From Ancylobacter novellus (GTDB lineage Bacteria; Pseudomonadota; Alphaproteobacteria; Rhizobiales; Xanthobacteraceae), in NCBI GenBank assembly GCA_003241485.1, contig QFQD01000069.1, positions 1-19,413 on the forward strand: a stretch of 19,413 nucleotides of DNA, in the 5' to 3' direction. Position 1 is the first letter of the stretch, and each line of letters opens with the position of its first letter. The notes under the pieces were generated by a model. The model did no database searches and was not told where the DNA came from. It saw only the letters and a list, made by a program, of their open reading frames with translations. Below, piece after piece: positions 7,252-14,613 of the stretch. The position numbers and the translations under genes were made by a program.

Positions 7252-7459
7252 CTTCGCCTTTAAGGCCGGTGACGATCAGATTCGGCCTCGATGATCCGCC
7301 AGCGTGGCGGGTTGGCCCTCGACACCGGTCCGTATTCCACGGACGCGGGGGCTGGCAATGCGGATCTGGCGGCAGGCGTGCTGGTGCCCTCTCGGGATTT
7401 CTCCCGGAATCTCCGTCTAATGCCAAGCCAAACAATTGATTTGGAAGAGAAAAAGAAGG
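7252..7459. other. Intergenic stretch between the dehydratase relic and the tRNA
   Basis: No convincing gene here. The open frames that cross it have no recognisable family or ribosome site. A short inverted repeat CGGGA-TTTC-TCCCG lies near 7394-7407. An AT-rich imperfect palindrome, CCAAACAATTGATTTGG, lies near 7428-7444, with a pyrimidine-rich run on the minus strand just after the tRNA 3' end. Either could help end the tRNA transcript, but neither is a textbook terminator. This may be further decayed sequence from the same event that left the relic. Confidence 0.4.
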
Positions 7460-7551
7460 TGGCGGAGACGGAGGGATTCGAACCCTCGAGGCCCTTTTGG
7501 GGGCCTGCTCATTTAGCAAACGAGTGCCTTCAGCCTCTCGGCCACGTCTCC
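7460..7551 (-). tRNA. tRNA-Ser (anticodon GCT)
   Basis: Read on the minus strand, the acceptor stem GGAGACG pairs with CGTCTCC, followed by discriminator G and an encoded CCA (7460-7462). The anticodon stem CTCGT/ATGAG encloses loop TTGCTAA with anticodon GCT, which reads Ser AGC/AGT codons. A long variable arm (AGGCCC ... GGGCCT) marks it as class II, as expected for Ser. The T arm is GAGGG-TTCGAAT-CCCTC. All stems pair well, so it looks functional. Confidence 0.97.
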
Positions 7552-7591
7552 AGCCGGCCAGTGGTCCAGAGGACACCGTTCGGCGGCGACC

Positions 7592-7620
7592 TGTCTAGGT
7601 TTCCGGGGGCGCCCGGTCAA
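7592..7620 (-). promoter_or_regulatory. Promoter of the tRNA-Ser gene
   Basis: On the minus strand TTGACC (7615-7620) and TAGACA (7592-7597) are separated by 17 bp, a good match to an alphaproteobacterial housekeeping promoter. Transcription would start near 7585, giving a leader of about 34 nt before the tRNA 5' end. It lies in the gap after the glutathione transferase stop. Confidence 0.6.
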
Positions 7621-7660
7621 GGCCCAACGCTCGCCCGTTCCACTGCGACGTCACAATGCG

Positions 7661-8374
7661 TCAGTTCTGTCCCCTCTGGCCGAACATGATGGACTGCGCC
7701 ACCTTGTCGGTGGCGATGTCGATCTTGGTGCGATCCTCCGCGTTCACCGCCATACCGCGCTGTACGCCGGGACGCGCCTTCATCCGCTCCAGCCACGCCG
7801 CAAAATGCGGGAAATCCGTCAGCGACTGCCCCTGCCGTTCCCAGAGCTTGGCCCAGCCGATGCAGGCCATGTCGGCGATCGAATAGTCGCCGGCGATGAA
7901 GGGCCGGTCGGCGAGGCGCTTGTTCAGCACCGTATAGAGCCGATGCACTTCGTTGGTGTAGCGCTCGATGGCGTAAGGGATTTTTTCCGGCGCATAGATG
8001 CGGAAGTGGTGTGCCTGCCCCGCCATCGGGCCGAGCCCCCCCATCTGCCAGAACAGCCACTGGTCGACCTCGACGCGGCCGCGCTCCGTCGTCGGGTAGA
8101 ACAGCCCGGTCTTGCGACCGAGATACTGCAGGATGGCGCCCGATTCGAAAATCGAGATCGGCTCTCCGTCCGGTCCCTCGGGGTCGAGGATGGCCGGGAT
8201 CTTGTTGTTGGGCGAGATGGCGAGGAAATCCGGCTTGAACTGCTCGCCACGGGCGATGTTCACCGGGATCACCTCATAGGGAAGCCCACACTCCTCCAGC
8301 ATGATGCTGATCTTCCAGCCATTGGGCGTCGGCCAATAATAGAGCTGTATCGGCTTTGTCTGAAGCTGGACCAT
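7661..8374 (-). CDS. Glutathione S-transferase family protein, YfcG/YghU-like
   Basis: Cytosolic GST-fold protein of 237 aa. The N-terminal thioredoxin-like domain has TPNGWK at 16-21, ISPNNKIPAI at 53-62 with the cis-Pro60, and FESGAILQYL at 76-85 (Glu77-Ser78 bind the glutathione gamma-glutamyl group). This pattern matches the Nu-class disulfide-bond oxidoreductases YfcG and YghU of E. coli, which act on glutathione disulfides, rather than classical detoxifying GSTs. The all-alpha C-terminal domain includes the SIADMACIGWAKLW stretch. There is no catalytic Cys in the N-terminal motif, as in that class. The start ATG 8374 fits the family N-terminus. It is a single-gene unit between the tRNA and a secreted-protein gene. 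Confidence 0.9.
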   Translation of the reverse strand: MVQLQTKPIQLYYWPTPNGWKISIMLEECGLPYEVIPVNIARGEQFKPDFLAISPNNKIPAILDPEGPDGEPISIFESGAILQYLGRKTGLFYPTTERGRVEVDQWLFWQMGGLGPMAGQAHHFRIYAPEKIPYAIERYTNEVHRLYTVLNKRLADRPFIAGDYSIADMACIGWAKLWERQGQSLTDFPHFAAWLERMKARPGVQRGMAVNAEDRTKIDIATDKVAQSIMFGQRGQN

Positions 8375-8420
8375 GGAATGTCACCCGCCACACGCGCCCC
8401 CGCGGGGCTTTCCACATCAG

Positions 8421-8448
8421 AACTAGGACTGGCGCGCCACGCTGACAA
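8421..8448 (-). promoter_or_regulatory. Likely promoter of the glutathione transferase gene
   Basis: Minus-strand TTGTCA (8443-8448) and CTAGTT (8421-8426) are 16 bp apart, about 46 bp upstream of ATG 8374. The rest of the divergent region 8375-8632 holds no gene I can support. CTAGGC at 8582-8587 on the plus strand could be a -10 for the secreted-protein gene but lacks a good -35. Confidence 0.4.
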
Positions 8449-8632
8449 GCACGGCCGTTTCCGCGAGCGGGCGAACTGACGAGGCTTCGGCCCTGTTTCA
8501 GCCCTCAGCGTTGCGAAAGCTGGCGAAATTGCCCTGCCGCCGCGCGCCTCGCCGTCGGCTCGCGCCGGCCGGCGGAAGCGGCTAGGCTCGGTCACCTGAC
8601 GCTGCTGCCGAAACCAACCTCGTGAGTCGCCT

Positions 8633-9286
8633 GTGGTCCGCCCCATCCCCCTCGCCCGCATAGGCATTTCGGCTGTTGCCCTGACACTGGTTCTCGGGAC
8701 GACGGCCGGCCATGCGCAGTCCTCGCCCCCGCCGCCCTCCCCGGCGAAAATCTGCGCCGATCGCTGGAACGAGATGAAGACGAAAGGCCAGACCGGCGCT
8801 CTCACCTATCGCGACTTCGCCCAGAGCTGCCTTGCGGAAACCGCCAAAAGCGAGACTGACGGAAAGCCGTCGGGACCGCCGCCGGCCGCACCTCGTACGC
8901 CGACAGGGCCGGCAGCCGCCGCGGCTCGCCCTTCGATCAAGCAATGCGCCGATCTGTGGAACGAGATGAAGGCAAAGAACGAGACCGGCAACCAGACATA
9001 TCGCGACTTCGCCCAGCAGTGTCTTGCAGGCTCGACGGCGGAATCGGCGGAAAGCCCCCCACCAAAACCGGAGGGGAAGCCCGCCGCGCCGAAGCCTCGC
9101 ACCTCGGTCCCGTCGATCGCCCCGACCCCCGCGCCGGATCCTGCGCCCGAGCTCGCGAGAAAGCCGGATGAGAGCGACCGCGAGGCGGTCAACCGCTGCA
9201 ATGGCGAATGGCAGGACTACAAGGCGCGCCACAACCTTACCGGGGCGAAGGCCTGGCATGTGTTCATGGCGCGCTGTCTGCCCTGA
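8633..9286 (+). CDS. Secreted protein with three Cys...Cys repeats (unknown function)
   Basis: A 217-aa protein with a clear signal peptide (hydrophobic 10-24, likely cleavage after GHA at 28). The mature part has three copies of a roughly 27-residue motif, C-x3-W-x-(E/D)-x-K-x5-TG-x2-(T/A)-(Y/W)-x2-F-x3-CL, at residues 41-67, 105-131 and 189-216. The first two are close copies (CADRWNEMK.../CADLWNEMK...), the third more diverged (CNGEWQDYK). Each has two Cys 25-26 residues apart, suggesting one disulfide per repeat. Pro/Ala-rich linkers join them, and repeats one and two are offset by 64 residues. It resembles short Cys-pair motifs in other uncharacterised alphaproteobacterial exported proteins and, more distantly, PsiF repeats. 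The start is GTG 8633, chosen because it begins the signal peptide; the ribosome site is weak. It ends nine bases before the convergent GNAT gene. Confidence 0.8.
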   Translation: MVRPIPLARIGISAVALTLVLGTTAGHAQSSPPPPSPAKICADRWNEMKTKGQTGALTYRDFAQSCLAETAKSETDGKPSGPPPAAPRTPTGPAAAAARPSIKQCADLWNEMKAKNETGNQTYRDFAQQCLAGSTAESAESPPPKPEGKPAAPKPRTSVPSIAPTPAPDPAPELARKPDESDREAVNRCNGEWQDYKARHNLTGAKAWHVFMARCLP

Positions 9287-9295
9287 CGGGCGACG

Positions 9296-9799
9296 CTAGA
9301 CCCGGTCGTCGAGGTCGATCTTGAAGCCTTCGTGGCGCCGCTCGAATCCGACGCGCTCATAGAAGCGGTGTGCGTCGAGCCGCTTCTTGTTCGAGGTGAG
9401 CTGGATCGAGGCCGCCCCGCGCCGCTTCGCCTCCGCGATGGCGAAGACCATCATCGCCCGGCCGATACCCAGCCCGCGCGTATCGGGGCGCACATGCACC
9501 GCCTCGGCGATCGCGATGAGTGCCCCATGCCGCAGCAGTGCGTGGAACAGCACCAGCTGGAAGGTGCCAACCACCTCGCCGGCATGTCGCGCGACATAGA
9601 ACGTCACCTTCGGATCGGCGGCGATGGCCTCGAAGGCGCGCTCATAGTCCGGCAGCGCGGCCGGGTCATCGGTATCGCGCGCACCGAACAGCCTGTCCGT
9701 GGCGAGGATCGCGACGATGGCGGGCACGTCTTCCCGCCGTGCCGGTTCGATGACCACCGCGCCGGCGCCCGGCGCCTCGTCGACGCCGGTCGCGCTCAT
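9296..9799 (-). CDS. GNAT family N-acetyltransferase
   Basis: A 167-aa single-domain acetyltransferase that would transfer an acetyl group from acetyl-CoA to an unknown amine. The acetyl-CoA pyrophosphate loop (motif A) is VHVRPDTRGLGIGRAMM at 101-117, matching R/Q-x-x-G-x-G/A. The following helix, the SIQLTSNKKR strand and AHRFYERVGFERRHEGFK (143-160) are the usual C-terminal half. ATG 9799 overlaps the gatB stop (ATGA), so it is probably translated together with gatB. A protein-acetylation or antibiotic role cannot be told from the sequence. Confidence 0.9.
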   Translation of the reverse strand: MSATGVDEAPGAGAVVIEPARREDVPAIVAILATDRLFGARDTDDPAALPDYERAFEAIAADPKVTFYVARHAGEVVGTFQLVLFHALLRHGALIAIAEAVHVRPDTRGLGIGRAMMVFAIAEAKRRGAASIQLTSNKKRLDAHRFYERVGFERRHEGFKIDLDDRV

Positions 9800-11271
9800 A
9801 TGCCGAGCTTCGCCTTCAGCAGGTCGTTCACCGCCTGCGGATTGGCCTTGCCGCCGGTCTGCTTCATCACCTGCCCGACAAACCAGCCCAGCATGGTCGG
9901 CTTGGCGATCACCTGCGCCACCTTGTCCGGGTTCGCGGCGATGATCGCATCCACTGCCGCCTCGATGGCGCCGGTGTCGGTAACCTGCTTCATGCCGCGG
10001 GCTTCAACGATCTCGCGCGGATCGCCGCCCTCGGTGAAGACGATCTCGAACAGGTCCTTGGCGATCTTGCCCGAGATGGTGCCGTCGGCGATCAGGTCGA
10101 CGATGGCGCCGATCTGAGTGGCGGAAACCGGCGAGGATTCGACCGTCCGGCCTTCCTTGTTCAGGCGGCCGAAAAGCTCGTTGATGACGAAGTTCGCCGC
10201 CGCCTTGGCATCACGGCCCTGCGCGCAGGCCTCGTAATAGTCGGCTGTCGCCTTCTCGGTCACCAGCACGTCGGCGTCATAGGCCGACAGGCCATAGGTG
10301 GCGACGAAGCGCGCCTTCTTCTCGTCCGGCAGCTCCGGCAGATGCGCGGCAAGCTCAGTAACGAAGGCGTCGTCGAATTCCAGCGGCAGCAGGTCCGGAT
10401 CGGGGAAGTAGCGATAGTCATGCGCTTCTTCCTTCGAGCGCATGGACCGCGTCTCGCCCTTGCCGGGATCGAACAGGCGGGTTTCCTGATCGATGGTGCC
10501 ACCATCCTCGATGATGCCGATCTGGCGACGCGCCTCGGTCTCGATCGCCTGGCCGATGAAGCGGATGGAGTTGACGTTCTTGATCTCGCAGCGCGTGCCG
10601 AAATCGTCACCGGGCTTGCGCACAGAGACGTTCACGTCGGCGCGAAGGCTGCCCTTCTCCATGTCGCCATCGCAGGTGCCGAGATAGCGCAGGATGGTGC
10701 GCAGCTTGGTCACATAGGCCTTCGCCTCTTCCGACGAGCGCAGGTCCGGCTTGGAGACGATCTCCATCAGCGCCACGCCCGAGCGGTTCAGGTCGACGAA
10801 GGACTGGGTGGGGTGCATGTCGTGGATCGACTTGCCGGCATCCTGCTCCAGATGCAGCCGCTCGATGCCAACCTTGATCTGCCCCTCGGCGGTGTCGACC
10901 AGCACCACGCCCTCGCCCACGATGGGGCTCTTGTACTGGCTGATCTGGTAGCCCTGCGGCAGGTCGGGGTAGAAGTAGTTCTTGCGGTCGAACACAGAGC
11001 GGTTGTTGATCTGCGCTTTCAGGCCGAGGCCGGTGCGCACCGCCTGCTTCACGCATTCCTCGTTGATAACCGGCAGCATGCCGGGCATGGCCGCGTCGAC
11101 CAGCGAGACATGGCTGTTCGGCTCGCCGCCGAACTCGGTGGAGGAGCCGGAGAACAGCTTGGAATTGGAGGTCACCTGCGCATGGATCTCCATGCCGATC
11201 ACGACTTCCCAGTCGCCAGTCGCGCCCTTGATGAGCTTCTTCGGGTCGGCGGGGCGGGAGTGCATGTCCAT
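9796..11271 (-). CDS. gatB: Aspartyl/glutamyl-tRNA amidotransferase subunit B
   Basis: GatB of the GatCAB complex, the kinase and tRNA-binding subunit that activates mischarged Glu-tRNA(Gln) or Asp-tRNA(Asn) for amidation. The 491-aa product has the GatB N-terminal signature WEVVIGMEIHAQ (21-32), the LHLEQDAGKSIHD and DLNRSGVALMEIVSKPD motifs, HDYRYFPDPDLLPL in the middle, and the helical YqeY-like tail ending near the C-terminus. Length is normal for the family. I start at ATG 11271 (MDMHSRPADP), with GAGG upstream. ATG 11265 is a second option, and the in-frame extension to 11379 is Arg/Cys-rich and not conserved. It lies apart from gatC-gatA with two opposite-strand genes between, and it is followed by an overlapping GNAT gene. 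Confidence 0.97.
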   Translation of the reverse strand: MDMHSRPADPKKLIKGATGDWEVVIGMEIHAQVTSNSKLFSGSSTEFGGEPNSHVSLVDAAMPGMLPVINEECVKQAVRTGLGLKAQINNRSVFDRKNYFYPDLPQGYQISQYKSPIVGEGVVLVDTAEGQIKVGIERLHLEQDAGKSIHDMHPTQSFVDLNRSGVALMEIVSKPDLRSSEEAKAYVTKLRTILRYLGTCDGDMEKGSLRADVNVSVRKPGDDFGTRCEIKNVNSIRFIGQAIETEARRQIGIIEDGGTIDQETRLFDPGKGETRSMRSKEEAHDYRYFPDPDLLPLEFDDAFVTELAAHLPELPDEKKARFVATYGLSAYDADVLVTEKATADYYEACAQGRDAKAAANFVINELFGRLNKEGRTVESSPVSATQIGAIVDLIADGTISGKIAKDLFEIVFTEGGDPREIVEARGMKQVTDTGAIEAAVDAIIAANPDKVAQVIAKPTMLGWFVGQVMKQTGGKANPQAVNDLLKAKLGI

Positions 11272-11448
11272 GGGGCGGGGCCTCGTCAAAATGCAATTCG
11301 TCGAAACGCAGTTCTTGCGCCGTTTCCCTACTCCCTGGACCTCGCAGCCGCAACCGCCTCGCGCCGCCGCCTCGTGCACGCCTTGCCGTTCGCGTTCAAT
11401 CGCCTATTGATCGGGAAGCTATCCGTTCGACTGCCAGAGGTGCCGTGC

Positions 11449-12426
11449 ATGTTCACTCTCGACGAGCTGGAAGAAGCTCTCCGCCACGTCCAAGCGGTCT
11501 TCCCCGGCACGCACCAATATGCCTGGCCGCTGCTGGCGGAGCGCATCGGCGCAGAAGTCTGGGTGAAGCACGAGAACCAGACCCCGACGGGCGCCTTCAA
11601 AGTGCGCGGCGGGCTGATCCATCTGGCCCGGCTCGCCCGCGAAGGCCGCGCCAGCGGGGGAATCATCTCCGCCACGCGCGGCAATCACGGCCAGTCCCTC
11701 GCCTTCGCCGGACGACGTGTCGGGCTGCCGGTGACCATCGTCGTGCCGGAAGGCAACAGCGCCGAGAAGAACACGGCCATGCGGGCGCTGGGTGCCCGTC
11801 TGATCGAGCACGGTGACGACTTCGACGCGGCGCGTGAACACGCCAAGAAGCTGGCCGTTGAGGAGGGACTTTATTTCGCTCCCTCCTTCCACCCGGACCT
11901 TGTCGTCGGCGTCGCCACCTGGGTCTATGAGCTGTTTCGCGCCGCCCCGCCGCTCGATGCACTCTATGTGCCGATCGGCCTCGGTTCGGGCATATGCGGC
12001 GCCATCCGCACCCGCGACCTGCTGGGTCTCAAGACGCAGATCATCGGCGTGCAGAGCGCGCACGCGCCCGCCTATGCCCGCTCGCTCGAAGCCGGCCATC
12101 CCGTGGAGATCGCCAGCGCGGATACCAAGGCCGATGGGCTTGCCGTGCGCATTCCCGATGCTGGCGCTCTCGACATCATGCGCAAGGGTGTGGCGCGCAT
12201 CGTCACCGTCGATGATGACGAGGTAGCCGAGGCGATCCGCATCTACTGGACAGACACCCACAATCTGGCGGAAGGCGCCGGCGCGGCGGCACTCGCTGCG
12301 CTGCTGCAGGAAAAAGCGACGCTGGCCGGTCAGCGTGCCGGCGTCGTGTTGTCGGGCGGCAATATCGATCTCGCCGTCTTTCGCGACTGGGTGGCGAACG
12401 GCCAGACCGGGCCCCTGCCCGCTTGA
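11449..12426 (+). CDS. PLP-dependent threonine/serine dehydratase family protein
   Basis: Fold-type II PLP enzyme, 325 aa, likely converting L-threonine (or a related hydroxyamino acid) to a 2-oxo acid and ammonia. The PLP lysine is Lys51 in TGAFKVRGG. The substrate loop is ATRGNHGQS (75-83), the phosphate-binding glycine turn is around GLGSG (177-181), and SGGNID at 302-307 holds the residue facing the pyridine nitrogen. There is no C-terminal ACT domain, so it is not the isoleucine-feedback-regulated biosynthetic form. Related proteins include EutB of hydroxyectoine breakdown, so the substrate is not certain. AGAGG at 11436-11440 precedes ATG 11449 by eight bases. The reading frame stays open far upstream through gatB antisense, but that extension is not coding. 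A CTATTG hexamer at 11404-11409 could be its -10. Confidence 0.9.
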   Translation: MFTLDELEEALRHVQAVFPGTHQYAWPLLAERIGAEVWVKHENQTPTGAFKVRGGLIHLARLAREGRASGGIISATRGNHGQSLAFAGRRVGLPVTIVVPEGNSAEKNTAMRALGARLIEHGDDFDAAREHAKKLAVEEGLYFAPSFHPDLVVGVATWVYELFRAAPPLDALYVPIGLGSGICGAIRTRDLLGLKTQIIGVQSAHAPAYARSLEAGHPVEIASADTKADGLAVRIPDAGALDIMRKGVARIVTVDDDEVAEAIRIYWTDTHNLAEGAGAAALAALLQEKATLAGQRAGVVLSGGNIDLAVFRDWVANGQTGPLPA

Positions 12427-12436
12427 GCGAAATCAA
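12423..12436. promoter_or_regulatory. FNR/FixK-type binding site
   Basis: TTGAGCGAAATCAA matches the FixK/FNR consensus TTGA-N6-TCAA exactly and TTGAT-N4-ATCAA at nine of ten positions. It overlaps the dehydratase stop codon. Its centre is about 41 bp before a start site near 12471 that would fit a -10 around TCTAGG (12461-12466), the class II activator geometry. The DUF6455 gene begins at 12487. It is the only such site I found in the window. Confidence 0.6.
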
Positions 12437-12486
12437 GGCGTCCGCGCGGTGCCTGGCCAATCTAGGCCGGGCAACGGAGGCATACC

Positions 12487-12798
12487 ATGCGCGTGGACAC
12501 GATCGACGAACGGCTGGGCCTGTTCCGCCATATGATGGAACACGCAACACTCACGCCCGAAGAGCCCTCTCTCGCAAACGATGAGCTTGCAGCCGCCGCC
12601 CAGCGCTGCCTCGGCTGCCGTGCCGCCGAAGAGTGCCGCACATGGCTTAGCCAAGTACCGGAAGACGCGCCGCTACCGGGCTTCTGCCGAAATGCCGAGC
12701 ACTTCCGGGACTGGGTGTGCCGGCAGGTCGTGACGGAGCTTGCATTCCTCGATGCCTCGATCCGCAAGCTGGAGAGCACGGAGCGTCGTAAAGACTGA
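12487..12798 (+). CDS. DUF6455 family cysteine-rich protein
   Basis: A 103-aa cytoplasmic protein of unknown function. Its Cys pattern C41-x2-C44-x5-C50 in RCLGCRAAEECRTWL, followed by a P-x-FC (Cys67) and an F-x-DWVC (Cys78) segment, matches the DUF6455 pattern of alphaproteobacteria. Such spacing could hold a metal or cluster, which has not been shown. There is no signal peptide. GGAGG at 12476-12480 precedes ATG 12487 by six bases. A probable FNR/FixK box upstream suggests induction at low oxygen. It lies 60 bp after the dehydratase gene and converges with the chorismate mutase gene 28 bp away. Confidence 0.75.
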   Translation: MRVDTIDERLGLFRHMMEHATLTPEEPSLANDELAAAAQRCLGCRAAEECRTWLSQVPEDAPLPGFCRNAEHFRDWVCRQVVTELAFLDASIRKLESTERRKD

Positions 12799-12826
12799 GA
12801 GGCGTCGCCCGCCGACAGCCGGCCGA

Positions 12827-13123
12827 TCAGCCCAGCCGCTCGTTCTCATAGTCGATCACCCAGGCAATGAGGACGCGCCAGAGCTTTTCCACCAGTTCTG
12901 GCGGAACGCCCTTGGTCTCGGCGTTCGCCATCACCTTCTCGACCACATCCTCGACCCGCTCCGGCAGCAGGGCCGCGAGGCCCTCCGCCTGCTTCACGGC
13001 GATGACGTGCCGGACCACCTCGAAGCGCTTGGCCAGAAGTTCGACAATCTGGCCGTCGATGGCGTCGATCTCCGCCCGGAAGGGCGCGAGGGCGCGCTCG
13101 TTCTCGGGCAGGATCCGCGCCAT
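12827..13123 (-). CDS. Chorismate mutase family protein (AroQ/PchB-like)
   Basis: All-helical AroQ-fold protein of 98 aa, expected to convert chorismate to prephenate for Phe/Tyr synthesis. FRAEIDAIDGQIVELLAKR (15-33) is the typical first helix, with Arg16 and Arg33 at the active-site Arg positions. Lys44 and the LLPERVEDV segment (52-60) follow. The C-terminal part (GVPPELVEKLWRVLIAWVI) resembles PchB, an isochorismate-pyruvate lyase with mutase activity, so a lyase role is possible, although no isochorismate synthase or siderophore gene is nearby. By my alignment the active-site Gln near the C-terminus is Glu93. ATG 13123 overlaps the gatA stop by one base (TGATG), so it is coupled to gatA; GTG codons just upstream are alternatives. 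Confidence 0.85.
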   Translation of the reverse strand: MARILPENERALAPFRAEIDAIDGQIVELLAKRFEVVRHVIAVKQAEGLAALLPERVEDVVEKVMANAETKGVPPELVEKLWRVLIAWVIDYENERLG

Positions 13124-14613
13124 CACCGCCACCACTTGTCCGGCACGTCGAATCGACCGGCGGCGTCCTCGATCACCTGAGCCAGCGAGAACAGGCCCTC
13201 TTCGCCGAAGGGGCGGCCGATGAGCTGCAATCCGAGCGGCAGCCCCTCCGAGGAGAGGCCGGCCGGAACCGCGATGCCGGGCAGGCCGGCCATGTTCAGC
13301 GTCACGGTGAACACGTCCTGCAGATACATCTCCACGGGATCGGCGCCCGACTTCTCGCCGATTCCGAAAGCCTGCGAGGGCGTGGCCGGGGCCAGAACCG
13401 CGTCGATGCCTTCGGCGAAGACATTCTCGAAGTCGCGCTTGATCAGCGTGCGCACCTTCTGCGCCTTCAGGTAGTAGGCGTCGTAATAGCCGGCGGACAG
13501 CACATAGGTGCCGATCATGATGCGCCGGCGCACTTCCGCGCCAAACCCGGCAGCGCGAGTCTTCTCGTACAGTTCGACGATGTCCTTGCCGGCCACGCGC
13601 TCGCCATAGCGAACGCCGTCATAGCGGGCGAGGTTGGAGGAGGCTTCCGCCAGTGCGACGATGTAATAGGCCGGCAGCGCATATTTGGTGTGCGGCAGGC
13701 TGATCTCGACCACCTCGGCTCCGGCCGCGCGCAGCATGTCAGCGCCCTTGTCCCAGAGGCCCGCGATCTCGGCGGACATGCCGTCCACGCGGTATTCGCG
13801 CGGAATGCCGATGCGCTTGCCCTTCACCGAGGCGCCCACCGCCGCCTCGTAATCCGGCACGGCAAGGTTGGCGCTGGTCGAATCCTTCGGGTCATGGCCG
13901 GCCATCGAGCGTAGCAGGAGCGCCGCGTCGTTCACCGAGCGGGCGATCGGCCCCGCCTGATCCAGCGAAGACGCATAGGCGATGATGCCCCAGCGCGAGC
14001 AACGGCCATAGGTCGGCTTGATGCCCACCGTGCCGGTGAAGGCGGCCGGCTGGCGGATCGAACCGCCGGTGTCGGTGCCCGCCGCACCCGCCGCGATATG
14101 CGCCGCCACCGCCGCAGCGGAGCCACCGGAAGAACCACCCGGCACCAGCGGCTGCGAAGAGCCGTTGCGCCGCCAGGGGTTCACGGCAGCGCCAAAAGCA
14201 CTCGATTCGGTGGACGAGCCCATGGCGAACTCATCCTGGTTGAGCTTGCCGAGCAGCACCGCGCCGTCGCGCCACAGCTGCGAGGTGACGGTCGACTCAT
14301 AGGGCGGCACGAAATTCTTGATGATGTTCGAGCAGGCCGTGGTGCGCACACCATTGGTCGCGAACATGTCCTTGATGCCGAGCGGAATGCCTTCCAGCGG
14401 CCCGGCCTCGCCCTTGGCGATGCGCGCGTCACTGGCCTTGGCCATCTCCAGCGCCTTTTCCGGCGTGGACAGCACGTAGGCGTTCAGGGCGCCGGAGGCC
14501 TCGACGGCCTCGACATAGGCGCCCGTCAGCTCGGTCGCGGTGAAATGCTTCTGCGCCAGCCCTTCGCGGGCGGCGGTGATCGTGAGGCGGGTGAGATCGG
14601 TCATGGCGCTCAC
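13123..14613 (-). CDS. gatA: Aspartyl/glutamyl-tRNA amidotransferase subunit A
   Basis: Glutaminase subunit of GatCAB, an amidase-signature enzyme that releases ammonia from glutamine for tRNA-bound Glu or Asp. The 496-aa product has the Ser-cisSer-Lys triad: Lys81 in GIPLGIKDMF, the cis-Ser at about 161 in PGGSSGGSAAAVA, and nucleophile Ser185 in GTDTGGSIRQPAAF. The C-terminal VTLNMAGLPGIAVPAG block and LGLQLIGRPFGEEGLF are also standard. ATG 14613 overlaps the gatC stop (ATGA); a second ATG three codons later is possible. It is transcribed with gatC and an overlapping chorismate mutase gene. Length and motifs are complete, so it should be active. Confidence 0.98.
   Translation of the reverse strand: MSAMTDLTRLTITAAREGLAQKHFTATELTGAYVEAVEASGALNAYVLSTPEKALEMAKASDARIAKGEAGPLEGIPLGIKDMFATNGVRTTACSNIIKNFVPPYESTVTSQLWRDGAVLLGKLNQDEFAMGSSTESSAFGAAVNPWRRNGSSQPLVPGGSSGGSAAAVAAHIAAGAAGTDTGGSIRQPAAFTGTVGIKPTYGRCSRWGIIAYASSLDQAGPIARSVNDAALLLRSMAGHDPKDSTSANLAVPDYEAAVGASVKGKRIGIPREYRVDGMSAEIAGLWDKGADMLRAAGAEVVEISLPHTKYALPAYYIVALAEASSNLARYDGVRYGERVAGKDIVELYEKTRAAGFGAEVRRRIMIGTYVLSAGYYDAYYLKAQKVRTLIKRDFENVFAEGIDAVLAPATPSQAFGIGEKSGADPVEMYLQDVFTVTLNMAGLPGIAVPAGLSSEGLPLGLQLIGRPFGEEGLFSLAQVIEDAAGRFDVPDKWWR

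Noticed and set aside
7428..7444. AT-rich imperfect palindrome near the tRNA as a phage attachment site
   Set aside because: No integrase gene or second copy of the tRNA 3' end is present in the window, so integration cannot be supported.
7660..7715. Start of a new gene on the plus strand opposite the glutathione transferase
   Set aside because: The open frames there are antisense to a well-supported GST gene and lack a ribosome site or family signature.
10342..11448. 370-codon upstream extension of the dehydratase frame
   Set aside because: It runs antisense through gatB, where the real gene is certain, and the dehydratase family starts at MFTLDELEEA with a good ribosome site.
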